DNA from: Parasulfuritortus cantonensis
Lineage (GTDB): Bacteria > Pseudomonadota > Gammaproteobacteria > Burkholderiales > Thiobacillaceae
Direction: 5' to 3'
Assembly (NCBI RefSeq): GCF_004337445.1
Contig: NZ_SJZB01000042.1
Coordinates: forward strand, 238,020-302,019
Length of the DNA stretch: 64,000 nucleotides
Shown here: one piece after another, positions 55,275-64,000 of the stretch
How positions within the stretch are numbered: position 1 is the stretch's first letter
How the letters are laid out: every line of letters begins with the position of its first letter
Notes under the pieces: model-generated
Databases searched by the model: none
What the model saw: the letters and a program-made list of their open reading frames with translations, nothing else
What the model was told of the DNA's origin: nothing
Program-made: the position numbers and the translations under genes

Positions 55275-58253
55275 ATGGACAGCACCCCGGCGTCCGCGCA
55301 CGACGCCTTCCACGAACAGGAACTGCGCATCGCCCTGGTGATGAACGGCGGCGTCAGCCTGGCGGTCTGGATCGGCGGCGTCGCCCAGGAGATCAACCGC
55401 CTGGTGCGGCGCGAGTCCGTATACGGGCGCCTGTGCCAGGCGCTCTGGCTGCGCCCCCGGGTGGACATCGTCAGCGGCACCAGCGCGGGCGGCATCAACG
55501 GCGCCCTGCTGGCGCTGGCCATGAGCCAGGGCAAGCCGCTCGACCCCCTGCGCGGCATCTGGCTGGCCAAGGGCGACATCGTCCGGCTGCTGCGCGACGC
55601 CAGCCAGGACGATCCGCCCTCGCTGCTCGACGGCGGCTACTTCTACGCCGCCATGGCCGACGGTTTCCGGCAGGTCCAGCGCCAGGCCGGCAAAGGCCTG
55701 CAGCCGCCGGCCGAGGTGCCCATCGAACTGACCCTGACCACCACGGTCCTGGCCGGCGAGGTGCGCGACTTCCCGGACGACCTCGGCACCGTGATCCGGG
55801 ACGTCAGCCACCGCGGCCTGATCAAGTTCCGGCGCGGCCCGGACACGCCGGAGGACCACTTCGCCGAGGCCGACATCGTAGCCAAGCTGGCCGCCGCGGC
55901 GCGTGCCACCGCCTCCTTCCCGGGCGCCTTCGAGCCCTTCTACCTGCCCGGCCGCGACGAGCGCCGCAAGGCCGGCGGCGTGCCGGTGCCGTGCCTGGCC
56001 GGGCACACCGATTTCAACAAGGACTGGCCGGCGGGCCGCTACGTGGTGGACGGCGGCGTACTCGACAACAACCCGCTCGAATCGGCCATCGACGCCATCT
56101 TCCGGCAGCGCGCCGAAGGCGAGGTGCGGCGGGTGCTGGCCTACGTGGTGCCGGACCCCGGCTACATTCCCGATCCGCCGCCCCAGGACCCGGAACAGGT
56201 GCCCTCCCTGCTCGGCACCAGTCTGGCCGCCCTGGTCAACATCCCGCGCGTGGAGTCGGTGTCGGAACAGCTGCGCGCCATCGCCGAACACAACCGGCGC
56301 GTCGCCAGCCAGCGCGACACCCGCCTGCTGGTCGCCCGCTCGCTCGACTGGGAGGGGGCCGACCGGATCGCCGAGTCGGTGTTCCCGGGCTATCGCCTGC
56401 GCCGCGCCCAGAGTGCGGCCGACTACATCGCCCTCGCCCTGGTCGAGGGCGCCGCCGGCCAGGGCCAGGCCCTCGGCCGGCGGGCGCGCCAGCGCATCGT
56501 CGACGCCTTGCTGGAATTCCCCCGGCTGCCCTGGCTGCCGGACGATTTCGCCTACGCCGAGGCGGCCGGCGAATGGCGCTGGGGCCTGTATACGCTGAAG
56601 AACGTCATGACCATGGTGCTCGACCTCCTGCGCCGCGGCGTCGGCCTGGTGCCGGCGCGCCGCAGCGAGTTCGCCGAGCCGGCCTGGCAGGGCCTCGTAC
56701 AGGCGCGCCGCAAGGCCTACGACCTGGTCGCCGAACTGGACCGCCTGCGCCAGCTCGACGGCGGCCACTGGGTCGGCCGCGGCCGCGCCCTGGCCGCCCG
56801 CCTGCGTGCGCTGGAGTCGGGCGCCGGCGATAACGGCCTGCAGGATCTGCTCTCCGCCGAGGTCACCACCTGGGTACGCCGGTTCGATGCCGACGCCGAG
56901 GACGGCGGTTCGGCGCCGCGGCCGTTCGCGGCCCTGGCGGGCGAGATCGGCACCCTGTTCGGTGCCGTCCTGCCGCTGCTGCGCCAGGTCCTCGCCCTGG
57001 GCGCGCCCAGGCGCGCCAGCGACGAGTACGCGGAGCTGAGCACCCTGCTGGACTTCCTCGACCGCCCGGATGCCGAGGGCCGGGCGCCGGCGCCCTGGCG
57101 CCGGCCGCTCACCCTGGAGGTGGTGCATTACGCCTTCGGCGCCGAGACCACCCAGGACCAATACCTGGAGCTGGTCCAGTTCAGCGCCAATGCGGCCAGC
57201 CCGCTGGGCGGGCCGGAGGGCCTGGAACAGAAACTGGCCGGGGTCCAGGTCGCCCACTTCGGCGCCTTCTACAAGGCGTCCTGGCGGGTCAACGACTGGA
57301 TGTTCGGCCGCCTGGACGGGGCCGAGCGCCTGGTCCGCATCCTGCTCGACCCGGGCCGCCTGGCACGCCTGTTCGGGTACGCTGGCGAGCCTGTCCCGAC
57401 CGGCGCGGCCACCGCCCTGGCGCACCTGCGCGAGGCCGCCCTGGGCGGGCTGCCCGAGGCGGCCGGCGACGCCGCCTTCCTGCAAGGGCGCTGGGCCGCG
57501 CGGGAATCCGCGCTGCGTGCCGAGCTGGCCTTCCTGGACCGCGACGACGGCCTGCCCGGGCAGTTGCCGGAATGCGTGGCCATGCTCCTGGAACGCCTGC
57601 ACCTGGAGATCCTGCGCCAGGAACTGCCGGCCCTGGCCGACGCGGTCGGCGACGACGAACTGGACGGCGCCGACCCCAGCGGCAACGGCCCCAAGTTCCT
57701 CAAGCGCTTCCGCGCCGCCCTGTTCCCGCCCGGGGCGCCCCCGGCCCCGCTGGCGGGGGCCCCCGCGCTGTCCGCGGAACAACTGCTCGAGCTGTTCCGC
57801 GGCGCCCGGGTCGGCGAGGAGAAGATCATGCAGGAGGCGGGCAGCGACCGCTTCACCGCCCTGGCCACGCGTGCCGCCGCCGTGGCCGTGTCCGCCTTGT
57901 CCGGCAAGGGGTCCGGGCTGAAATGGCTGCGCGGTGTCTTCGCCGCCGTGCGCACGCCCCTGGTGGTGCTCGACATCCTGGTGCGCGCCCTGCTCAAGCG
58001 CGGCCGCTCGCGCGTCTTCCTGAGCCTGTACGCCATGGCCATGGCGGCCAGTGCCGCCCTGCTCCTGGCGGTGCCCTTCGCGGACGCCAGGCTGCATGCC
58101 GTGGTGGCCTGGGCGGCGGGCGGCATCCTGGTGCTCGGCCTCGCCCTGCCGGTGCGCCGGCATCCGAGGCTGCTGCTCGGTCTGGCGCTCCTGGTCGGCC
58201 TGGCCGTGCTGGTCTGGAAAGGCGTGCCGCTGGTGCGCGCCTGGCTCGGCTAG
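55275..58253 (+). CDS. Large patatin-like phospholipase with C-terminal membrane segments
   Basis: 992 aa. The patatin domain is N-terminal: MNGGVSLAVWIGGVAQEINR (oxyanion region), the nucleophile in VSGTSAGGINGALL and the catalytic Asp in YVVDGGVLDNNP. A long middle part is like the DUF3376 region of patatin-related proteins (TIGR03607). The last 100 residues contain three hydrophobic segments (for example SLYAMAMAASAALLLAVPFA), so it may sit in the inner membrane. It likely splits acyl chains from lipids. GGAGG ribosome site lies before the ATG. Its stop shares the sequence CTAG with the convergent MFS gene. Confidence 0.93.
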   Translation: MDSTPASAHDAFHEQELRIALVMNGGVSLAVWIGGVAQEINRLVRRESVYGRLCQALWLRPRVDIVSGTSAGGINGALLALAMSQGKPLDPLRGIWLAKGDIVRLLRDASQDDPPSLLDGGYFYAAMADGFRQVQRQAGKGLQPPAEVPIELTLTTTVLAGEVRDFPDDLGTVIRDVSHRGLIKFRRGPDTPEDHFAEADIVAKLAAAARATASFPGAFEPFYLPGRDERRKAGGVPVPCLAGHTDFNKDWPAGRYVVDGGVLDNNPLESAIDAIFRQRAEGEVRRVLAYVVPDPGYIPDPPPQDPEQVPSLLGTSLAALVNIPRVESVSEQLRAIAEHNRRVASQRDTRLLVARSLDWEGADRIAESVFPGYRLRRAQSAADYIALALVEGAAGQGQALGRRARQRIVDALLEFPRLPWLPDDFAYAEAAGEWRWGLYTLKNVMTMVLDLLRRGVGLVPARRSEFAEPAWQGLVQARRKAYDLVAELDRLRQLDGGHWVGRGRALAARLRALESGAGDNGLQDLLSAEVTTWVRRFDADAEDGGSAPRPFAALAGEIGTLFGAVLPLLRQVLALGAPRRASDEYAELSTLLDFLDRPDAEGRAPAPWRRPLTLEVVHYAFGAETTQDQYLELVQFSANAASPLGGPEGLEQKLAGVQVAHFGAFYKASWRVNDWMFGRLDGAERLVRILLDPGRLARLFGYAGEPVPTGAATALAHLREAALGGLPEAAGDAAFLQGRWAARESALRAELAFLDRDDGLPGQLPECVAMLLERLHLEILRQELPALADAVGDDELDGADPSGNGPKFLKRFRAALFPPGAPPAPLAGAPALSAEQLLELFRGARVGEEKIMQEAGSDRFTALATRAAAVAVSALSGKGSGLKWLRGVFAAVRTPLVVLDILVRALLKRGRSRVFLSLYAMAMAASAALLLAVPFADARLHAVVAWAAGGILVLGLALPVRRHPRLLLGLALLVGLAVLVWKGVPLVRAWLG

Positions 58254-59464
58254 GGGCGCGCCGACCCTTCGGGTTGCGGCGCTCCCGCGCCGGGGCGCAG
58301 GTTGAGCGCGACCAGGGCGAGGCTGGCGCAGGCGAAGCCCGCCGCGAACGTGTAGCCGGGGCCGAAACGGTCCCAGAGCAGGCCGGCCAGGGCGCTGGCC
58401 AGGAGCATCGCCAGGCCGGCCATCAGGTTGAAGACGCCGTAGGCGGTACCGCGCAGGTCGGCCGGCGCGTTGTCCGCGACCATGCGCGCCAGCAGGCCCT
58501 GGGTCAGGCCCAGGTGCAGGCCCCAGAGGACGATGCCGGCCCAGATCGCCGACCAGTGCCGGCCCCAGGCCAGGCAGGCGTCGGCCGCCATGAGGACGGC
58601 CAGGCCCCAGGCCAGCAGGCGGCGATGGCTGACCGTGTCGGACAACTTGCCGAACGGGTAGGCGGTCAGGGCGTAGACCACGTTCATGGCGATCAGGACC
58701 AGGGGCACGAAGGCGAGCGGCAGGCCGCCCTGCTGGGCGCGCAGGACCAGGAAGGCCTCGGAGAATCGGGCCAGGGTGAACACCGCGCCGACCGCCACCA
58801 CCCACCAGTAGGCGGCCGGCAGGCGGCGCAGGTTGGCACGCCGGATCGGGTTGCCGCGCCGGCCGTCGGCCGGCCGCCCGGATTCGCGCACGCCGAACAG
58901 CAGGAGGGCGACGGCCAGGCCGCCCGGCACCACGGCGACCCAGAACACGGCCCGGAAGTCGTCCGCCCAGAGCAGCATGAACAGCATCGCCAGGAGGGGG
59001 CCGAGGAAGGCGCCGACGGTATCCAGGGCCTGGCGCAGGCCGAACGCCGCGCCGCGCACCTCGGCGGGCGCCAGGTCGGCCACCAGGGCGTCGCGCGGGG
59101 CACCCCGGATGCCCTTGCCGACCCGGTCGATCAGGCGCGCCGCGACGACCAGGCCGGCGCCGGTGGCAAGGGCGAACAGGGGTTTCGAGGCGGCGCCCAG
59201 GCCATAGCCGAGCAGGGCGAGCGGCTTGCGCCGGCCCCACCAGTCGGACAGGGCGCCGGAGAACACCTTGACGATCAGCGCCGTGGCCTCGGCGGCCCCT
59301 TCGATCAGGCCGATGGCCAATGCCGATACGCCCAGGCTGGTGTACAGGAAGACCGGCAGCAGGCTGTGGATCAACTCGGACGAGACGTCCATGAGCAGGC
59401 TGACGAAACCGAGCACCCAGATGCCGGCGGGAATCCGGCCGCCGGGCCGGGAGGAATCGGACAT
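58250..59464 (-). CDS. MFS transporter
   Basis: 404 aa with twelve membrane segments. The loop 2-3 motif SDWWGRRKPLALLGY and the later GKLSDTVSHRRLLAWG are typical of the major facilitator superfamily; DRVGKGIRGAPRDALVAD is a stretch common in a family of uncharacterised MFS carriers of this type. Substrate unknown. It converges with the patatin gene, with both stop codons inside one CTAG. Confidence 0.92.
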   Translation of the reverse strand: MSDSSRPGGRIPAGIWVLGFVSLLMDVSSELIHSLLPVFLYTSLGVSALAIGLIEGAAEATALIVKVFSGALSDWWGRRKPLALLGYGLGAASKPLFALATGAGLVVAARLIDRVGKGIRGAPRDALVADLAPAEVRGAAFGLRQALDTVGAFLGPLLAMLFMLLWADDFRAVFWVAVVPGGLAVALLLFGVRESGRPADGRRGNPIRRANLRRLPAAYWWVVAVGAVFTLARFSEAFLVLRAQQGGLPLAFVPLVLIAMNVVYALTAYPFGKLSDTVSHRRLLAWGLAVLMAADACLAWGRHWSAIWAGIVLWGLHLGLTQGLLARMVADNAPADLRGTAYGVFNLMAGLAMLLASALAGLLWDRFGPGYTFAAGFACASLALVALNLRPGAGAPQPEGSARP

Positions 59465-59540
59465 GCCTGGAACGCGTTGTGGCAGACCGCCGAAGCATAG
59501 CCTGCCGGGCGGCCGCCGTCGCGGCCGGCGGGCAAGGCGC

Positions 59541-59741
59541 TCAGTCGGAGCGGGTGTAGCTCTGGCAGGCGTGGCAGGTACGGTAGTCGCGCCGCATGAC
59601 CAGGATCATGACCGCCGCCATGATGAGCAGCAGGCCGCTGAAACGGCCGACCAGGGGATCGAAGCCGACTGCGGCGCCGGCTCCAACCAATAGATATAGA
59701 TATGGCAAAGGCTCATAGAGCCAGCTTGGCCATCGGTACAT
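59541..59741 (-). CDS. Small membrane protein with a CHAC motif
   Basis: 66 aa with two hydrophobic stretches (YLYLLVGAGAAVGF and GLLLIMAAVMILVM) and a short tail RRDYRTCHACQSYTRSD. The Cys-His-x-Cys element in the tail could bind a metal. A strong ribosome site GGGAGG is six bases before the ATG, which supports it as a real gene. It lies 102 bases downstream of a copper-type TonB receptor on the same strand. Function unknown. Confidence 0.75.
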   Translation of the reverse strand: MYRWPSWLYEPLPYLYLLVGAGAAVGFDPLVGRFSGLLLIMAAVMILVMRRDYRTCHACQSYTRSD

Positions 59742-59842
59742 GGCAACCTCCCGTTTATTTTGTATCAGCTACCGCGGGCAAGGATAAGGCCCGGTTGACG
59801 CCCTTTCAATTGGCAAAAATACCTAGGCGGACCCATGGCAGC

Positions 59843-62062
59843 CTAGAAATGCAGGTTGAGCGCCAAGTAAAGAGATCGTCCCATGCCCGGGACGGTGACC
59901 CCCCAGGGCAGGGTCGCGGTCGACATCGACATGCCCTGGCCGACGTAGGCGCCGCCGAGCGGCAGTTCGTAATAGCGGTCGAACAGGTTGTCCACCCCGA
60001 GGTCGACGCTGGTGTGCTTCCACTCGCAGCGGCTGCGCAGGTTGACCAGGGTGTAGCCGCCGGTCGGCACTTCGTTGCGTACCGTGGACACCTTGGTCTT
60101 GGTCGCGACCGACTGTAGCTCAACGGCATTGGTCCATGCCCCCAGGCGCTGCTCGAGGGTGAGCTTCGCGTTCAGTGGCATGATGTGGTACAGGTCGTTG
60201 CCGGTGCGCCGGTTCTCGCCCCGGACGTAGCTCAGGGCACCCTTCAGGGTGAACTCGCCATAGCCACCCAGGCGGCCGAGGGCCCGATGGCCGGCCACGT
60301 CAATGCCATACAGGCGGGCGTCCTGGTTGGCGTATTGCAGGATCACGAAGCCCTCGGTCTTGGTGGCGTTGGCGGCGCTGCACTGGCCGGAGTCGCAACG
60401 GCGGGCGTCGATGAAATCGTCGACGTAGGTCAGGTAGGCGGTCGCCTTCAGTTGCCAGCCGTCGCCGGCCGGGGCGTGCCAGTCGGCGCTCGCGCTCAGG
60501 GTGTGGGCGACCTCGGGCTTCAGGTCCGGGTTGCCGACGTAGCCGTTGCCGTCGCCGACGAAGTTGTTCATCAAGGCCGCCATGGCGTTGGTCGACCAGG
60601 GGTAGCGCTCGTACAGGTTGGGCGACCGGCTCTTGCGCGCATAGCCGGCCTCGTAGCTGTGCGCGGGGTCGGGCACGTAGCGGGCCAGGGCGGTCAGGTC
60701 CCAGTTGTGGTTGGTGCGTTTGCGGGCGAGGGCGTTGAACGCGGCGGCGTCGGTCGTCCAGATGCCCATGCTGGTGTTGTAGCCCTGTACCGTGCCGGCG
60801 TCGGCACGCACGCGGTCGCCGCGCAGGCCGAGCAGGCTGACCCAGGTCGGCGACCAGCGCGCCTCCCACTCGGCGTACAGACCGGCGCGGTCGCGACGGC
60901 CGTCGCGGACGTTCCAGAACGCCTCGCAGCACATCGAGCCGGCACTGCCGACCGGCGGCCACCAGTCGTCGAGGTCGTAGTTCTGGAGTTCGGCGCCGAC
61001 GCGCAGCAGGTCGTCGCCGGTGAGCGCCACGCTGCCCTTGATCTGGGCGCCCCGGGTCGCCGCCTCGGTCTTCATCGGCATGCCGAAGCCGTACGAGAAG
61101 CGGTCCGGGCCCATGTCCATCGCGTGGCGTACGTCCTGCCGGTAGACGCGCGCTTCCAGTTCGCCCCAGCCATAGCGCCCCGTGTAGTGCAGGTTGGCCA
61201 GCCGGCTGCGGTTGTCGGTCATGTCCATGCGCTGGTTCGGGAAGCCCTCGAAGCCGACCTGTTGCTCGCCCAGGTCCAACTCGAACAGGTGCCCGGCCCG
61301 GCGCACGGCCAGGCCGAAGTCGCGGTTGCGGGCGCCCCGGTAGGCGCTCGAACCGACCTCGTCGCCGGCCAGCCAGCCGCGTCCGGGCGCGGCTGCGCCC
61401 GCCGCCTTGAACGCCTTGCCGGCCGTGTAGTTGTCGGCACGGGCGTCCGATTCGCCGTAGGACAGGCTGACCGTGTCGGTGGCCAGCGTCGCGCCCAGGT
61501 TGTAGCCCTGGGCGTGGCCGTTGCTGCGGTAATAGGCGCCGGCCCGGGCGTGACTGACCGTCGCGCCCTCGGTGGTGGCGAACTCGGGCGCCGGCGAGCG
61601 TACCTGGATGGTGCCGGCCAGGCTGTCGCCGCCCGCGCTGACCGGTGTGATGCCGGCGAACACGGTGGCCGCCTCGATCCGCTCGGGAGCGATGTAGGAG
61701 AGCGCCGAGTTCATGTGGTTGGGGCAGGCGGGCATCAGGTCCATGCCGTCGACCTGAATGCGCACGCGGTCGTCGGCCAGGCCGTGCAGGACCGGCAGGC
61801 TGGATATCCCGCCGGCGCCGTACAGGCTGACTCCGGGGAGGTCGCCCAGCAGGGCCGCGGCGTCGCTGGTGGCGGCGCGCGCCGGGGCCAGGTCCGCGGC
61901 CTGCGCCGCGACGCCGGCGCCGATCGGCGTTTCCTCGGCGTCGGCGCTGACCAGGACGGTGTCGAGAGTCACCGCGGCCGGCTCCTCGGCCGGCGGCGCG
62001 GCCAGGCCCCGGCACGGGGCCATGGCCAGCAGGAGCAGGGGCGCCAGTCGGCGATACGTCAC
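59843..62062 (-). CDS. TonB-dependent receptor, probable copper (OprC/NosA) type
   Basis: 739 aa. Signal peptide (about 1-21), plug domain (LLGDLPGVSLYGAGGISSLP, RVRIQVDGMDLMPACPNHM, GGDSLAGTIQVRSP) and a barrel ending LYLALNLHF. The plug element ACPNHMNSALSYI, with Cys, His and Met close together, is the mark of copper receptors such as OprC and NosA. It would bring copper into the periplasm, powered by TonB, and a TonB-like gene end is near at 63871. Other TonB genes lie elsewhere in such genomes. Confidence 0.9.
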   Translation of the reverse strand: MTYRRLAPLLLLAMAPCRGLAAPPAEEPAAVTLDTVLVSADAEETPIGAGVAAQAADLAPARAATSDAAALLGDLPGVSLYGAGGISSLPVLHGLADDRVRIQVDGMDLMPACPNHMNSALSYIAPERIEAATVFAGITPVSAGGDSLAGTIQVRSPAPEFATTEGATVSHARAGAYYRSNGHAQGYNLGATLATDTVSLSYGESDARADNYTAGKAFKAAGAAAPGRGWLAGDEVGSSAYRGARNRDFGLAVRRAGHLFELDLGEQQVGFEGFPNQRMDMTDNRSRLANLHYTGRYGWGELEARVYRQDVRHAMDMGPDRFSYGFGMPMKTEAATRGAQIKGSVALTGDDLLRVGAELQNYDLDDWWPPVGSAGSMCCEAFWNVRDGRRDRAGLYAEWEARWSPTWVSLLGLRGDRVRADAGTVQGYNTSMGIWTTDAAAFNALARKRTNHNWDLTALARYVPDPAHSYEAGYARKSRSPNLYERYPWSTNAMAALMNNFVGDGNGYVGNPDLKPEVAHTLSASADWHAPAGDGWQLKATAYLTYVDDFIDARRCDSGQCSAANATKTEGFVILQYANQDARLYGIDVAGHRALGRLGGYGEFTLKGALSYVRGENRRTGNDLYHIMPLNAKLTLEQRLGAWTNAVELQSVATKTKVSTVRNEVPTGGYTLVNLRSRCEWKHTSVDLGVDNLFDRYYELPLGGAYVGQGMSMSTATLPWGVTVPGMGRSLYLALNLHF

Positions 62063-62097
62063 GAGTCGTCGGTAGCCGGCCGCGCCGGGGCGCCCGA

Positions 62098-62814
62098 TCA
62101 GGCCACCCGGCGACGCCGGGCCACGTAGCCCATGACGCCGAAGCCGGCCAGGAGCATGGCGTACGTTTCCGGTTCCGGGACGGCCGCCGTGATCACCTGC
62201 GACACCGGATAGCCGCTCATGGTGCCGATGCTGCCGTAGCCGGCTTCCGTGGTGCCGGTCATGCAGGTCGCCCCCATCATGCCGCCCGGCGCGCAGTCGG
62301 CGTACGCCAGCTTGTCGATCTGGGCCTGGGTCAGGGCGGCCGTGGGGTCGCTGGTGTTGACGAAGATCATGGCGTAGGCGTTGCCCGGGTTGCTGCCCGG
62401 GAAACCGTAGTAGAGCCCCGAGCCGCCGTGCGAATCCGGCGACCAGCCGTCGCCGCCCAACATGGTGGTGAAGGTGTTGGTGTTGTCGTTCAGGAAGGTG
62501 GTGACCAGCAGGCCGCCCAGCTCGGCGTCGTATACGGCCGACAGCTGGTAGCTCAGGTACAGCTGGGTCATGTCGTAGTACGGCGCGTCGCCGGTCGCCG
62601 TGCCGGTCATCGATTCGGTCAGCCAGCCGGTCAGGTCGGACACCGTCTGGCCGACGTCGTCGTAGGTGAACGAGCCGGTGAACAGCGTGTTGCGGGGCTG
62701 GGTGTCGGGCTCGTAGAAGGTCTCGACGACGTTGTAGGTGGTGACCGCGGCTTGCGCCGCGGGCAGGCCCGCGATCATCGCCGCTACCCCGCTGACCAAT
62801 AGCAGTTTTTTCAT
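62098..62814 (-). CDS. PEP-CTERM exported protein, Met/Cys-bearing
   Basis: 238 aa starting at ATG 62814 with a signal peptide (MKKLLLVSGVAAMIAGLPAA). The C-terminus is a full PEP-CTERM sorting signal: VPEPETYAMLLAGFGVMGY followed by ARRRR. Such proteins are processed by exosortase and sent to the cell surface or matrix. A segment DCAPGGMMGATCMTG holds two Cys and three Met. Otherwise a beta-rich, low-complexity body without a named domain. 35 bases upstream of the copper-type receptor, same strand. Confidence 0.9.
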   Translation of the reverse strand: MKKLLLVSGVAAMIAGLPAAQAAVTTYNVVETFYEPDTQPRNTLFTGSFTYDDVGQTVSDLTGWLTESMTGTATGDAPYYDMTQLYLSYQLSAVYDAELGGLLVTTFLNDNTNTFTTMLGGDGWSPDSHGGSGLYYGFPGSNPGNAYAMIFVNTSDPTAALTQAQIDKLAYADCAPGGMMGATCMTGTTEAGYGSIGTMSGYPVSQVITAAVPEPETYAMLLAGFGVMGYVARRRRVA

Positions 62815-62857
62815 TTGGTATCCTTTTTCGAACATGGCAAATGGCACATCCGGCCGC

Positions 62858-63712
62858 TTATCGGGCCGCCTTGCGCCGGCGCACCGCGCCGCCGACCAGG
62901 CCGAGGCCTGCCAGCATCAGGGCGTAGGTTTCCGGTTCCGGCACCGGTAGCGTGGCCGGCGCCTGCCAGGTCCAGGTCTCCAGGGTGCTGGCGCCGGTCG
63001 CGCTGGCCAACTCGTTGCCCGCGCTGTCGCCGATGTAGACCTTGTAGGTGGCGCTGAAGACCTCGCTGGCGCTCAGGTAGGCCGAGGACACGGCGTAGGT
63101 GTTGTGGTCCATCTGGTAATCCCACTGCCACTTCGTGGAACTGGCGTCGGTGCCGAAGATGCCAGTGTAGCCGCCGGCGTCCGGGTCCACCGTCGTGGTG
63201 TTGTCGGCGTTCACGCCGAACTTGCCGACCGCCAGGTAGGTTTCCAGTCCTTCCGACTGGCTGACGAGTTCGATCCAGATGCTGGCATCGGCGCCGTAGG
63301 TGGCCTCGATGGCGCTCTGCAGGTTGACGGCGGCGTCGCCGGTGCCGGCCCACCAGCCGAGCTGGCGGCTGAACGCGTGGTCCTGCAGCACCGACCAGGG
63401 CTGGCTCGGGTCGTACTCGGCGTAGGCCGTCGCGGTCAGGTCCGGCTTGCCCATGGCATCCGTGTTGATGCCCATGAGCACGGGATAGGACGGATAAAGG
63501 CCGCCGCCCTTGGCGGGCATGGTGTCCTGGTCGACGACGGACAGGGTCTGGGTACCGGTGTCGAAGCTGACGGTGAGCATGGTCATCGGCATCCAGGACG
63601 GGGGTACGGCGTAGTCGGCTTGAGCCTGGCCAGAGGTCAGTAGGGTCAGCGCCGCGAGTGCCGCGCCTGCAAAGGTGCCGTGGAATTGAATAGGATTGGT
63701 GTCGCCGCGCAT
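62858..63712 (-). CDS. PEP-CTERM exported protein
   Basis: 284 aa from ATG 63712 after a GGGAAG ribosome site; an upstream in-frame start at 63808 is less likely. Signal peptide (FAGAALAALTLLTSGQAQA), a beta-rich body (MLTVSFDTGTQTLSVVDQDT, EATYGADASIWIELVSQSEG), and a PEP-CTERM signal VPEPETYALMLAGLGLVGG with RRRK. No domain is recognised in the body. First of two consecutive PEP-CTERM genes upstream of the TonB receptor. Confidence 0.9.
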   Translation of the reverse strand: MRGDTNPIQFHGTFAGAALAALTLLTSGQAQADYAVPPSWMPMTMLTVSFDTGTQTLSVVDQDTMPAKGGGLYPSYPVLMGINTDAMGKPDLTATAYAEYDPSQPWSVLQDHAFSRQLGWWAGTGDAAVNLQSAIEATYGADASIWIELVSQSEGLETYLAVGKFGVNADNTTTVDPDAGGYTGIFGTDASSTKWQWDYQMDHNTYAVSSAYLSASEVFSATYKVYIGDSAGNELASATGASTLETWTWQAPATLPVPEPETYALMLAGLGLVGGAVRRRKAAR

Positions 63713-63870
63713 CTGTCTTCCCTTTATTTGTTCGAGGATGGGATTGTTCCGAAAGGCTGCCGTGCCGGACGGTCCCTGTCCCTGCGCGCCTTCGGAAACG
63801 AGCGCCAAATCTAATGAATGGATTGTGTCGGCGGCAATGCGGCAAATCGTCGCGGTACCTCTGGCCCGGT

Positions 63871-64000
63871 TCAGCCTTCCAGGCGGTAGGCGATGGGAAT
63901 CTCCAACTGGGTCGGCCGTTCCGGGCGCAGTTCGCCGCGCGCGGCTTCGGCGGCGGCGTCGAGCAGGCGCAGGGCGTCCTTGTCGAGCAGTGGTAGCCGG
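63871..64000 (-). CDS. C-terminal end of a TonB-like energy transducer
   Basis: Only the last 42 codons and one further base are in the window; the gene starts beyond the right edge. The end contains RLPLLDKDALRLLDAAAEAA and PTQLEIPIAYRLEG, which fits the last helix and strand of TonB C-terminal domains (...V.IPIxFxL). It is upstream of the PEP-CTERM genes and the TonB-dependent receptor on the same strand, which supports the call. Based on a short piece only. Confidence 0.6.
   Translation of the reverse strand, partial: RLPLLDKDALRLLDAAAEAARGELRPERPTQLEIPIAYRLEG

Noticed and set aside
55197..59498. 1433-codon open frame on the minus strand
   Set aside because: It is antisense to the patatin gene with its conserved active-site motifs and covers the MFS gene in another frame; the product is low-complexity Arg/Gly/Ala sequence typical of shadows in high-G+C DNA.

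Overview
The window is high-G+C proteobacterial DNA. Several features point to a betaproteobacterium of the Thiobacillus/Sulfuritortus kind: a DUF3579 gene, the dusB-fis-purH block, paired PEP-CTERM exported proteins and a NAD-coupled Hox hydrogenase. This is an inference from gene content; no rRNA or tRNA gene is present. Genes are tightly packed, and ATGA, GTGA and TTGA overlaps are frequent.

Layout: 1-1164 is the end of a tolC/rhodanese/pcm group. 1215-6918 is a TetR-controlled exporter like YbhGFSR with a clear operator. 6955-8207 holds a periplasmic thioredoxin and an exported hydrolase-like protein. 8294-10410 is thiC with a TPP riboswitch and a terminator. 10436-13637 is a lower-G+C islet with a Phd/PIN toxin-antitoxin pair, a frameshifted KAP NTPase and two gene remnants, one of them a second, diverged thiC 3' end. 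13763-21503 has a lipoprotein, selO, clcA, a MacAB-type exporter and a YkgJ protein. 21517-27080 (minus strand) is a hybrid histidine kinase / TonB receptor / YfiR operon. 27148-29672 has rpmE, a GT39-like membrane protein and mobA.

29721-34792 is a compact hoxFUYH-hoxW operon for a bidirectional NAD-reducing [NiFe] hydrogenase. Immediately after it, 34795-41769 is a large arsenic-resistance cluster: arsR, two arsC, acr3, an ECF sigma factor of SigZ type, a periplasmic rhodanese, an MBL-fold protein with altered metal ligands, an ArsP-like permease, a small protein with a Cys-Cys tail, arsM and a thioredoxin-like protein. It suggests reduction, efflux and methylation of arsenic in one unit, with thiol/sulfur accessory proteins whose roles are not known. 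41770-48013 has DUF3579, a PAS protein with a structured leader, selD, lnt, infA, cspA and a cation/proton antiporter.

48132-53979 is dusB-fis-purH, then a three-gene islet (DUF4160, DUF2442, PD-(D/E)XK-like), purD and a YrdC-family gene. 54062-59741 has an M20 peptidase, a large patatin, an MFS transporter and a small membrane protein. 59843-64000 has a copper-type TonB receptor, two PEP-CTERM proteins and the end of a TonB-like protein.

Three genes (KAP NTPase, YrdC-family, M20 peptidase) are each broken by the apparent loss of one base in a G or C run. Either these are sequence errors or the genes are decaying. No CRISPR array, insertion sequence, rRNA or tRNA was seen.
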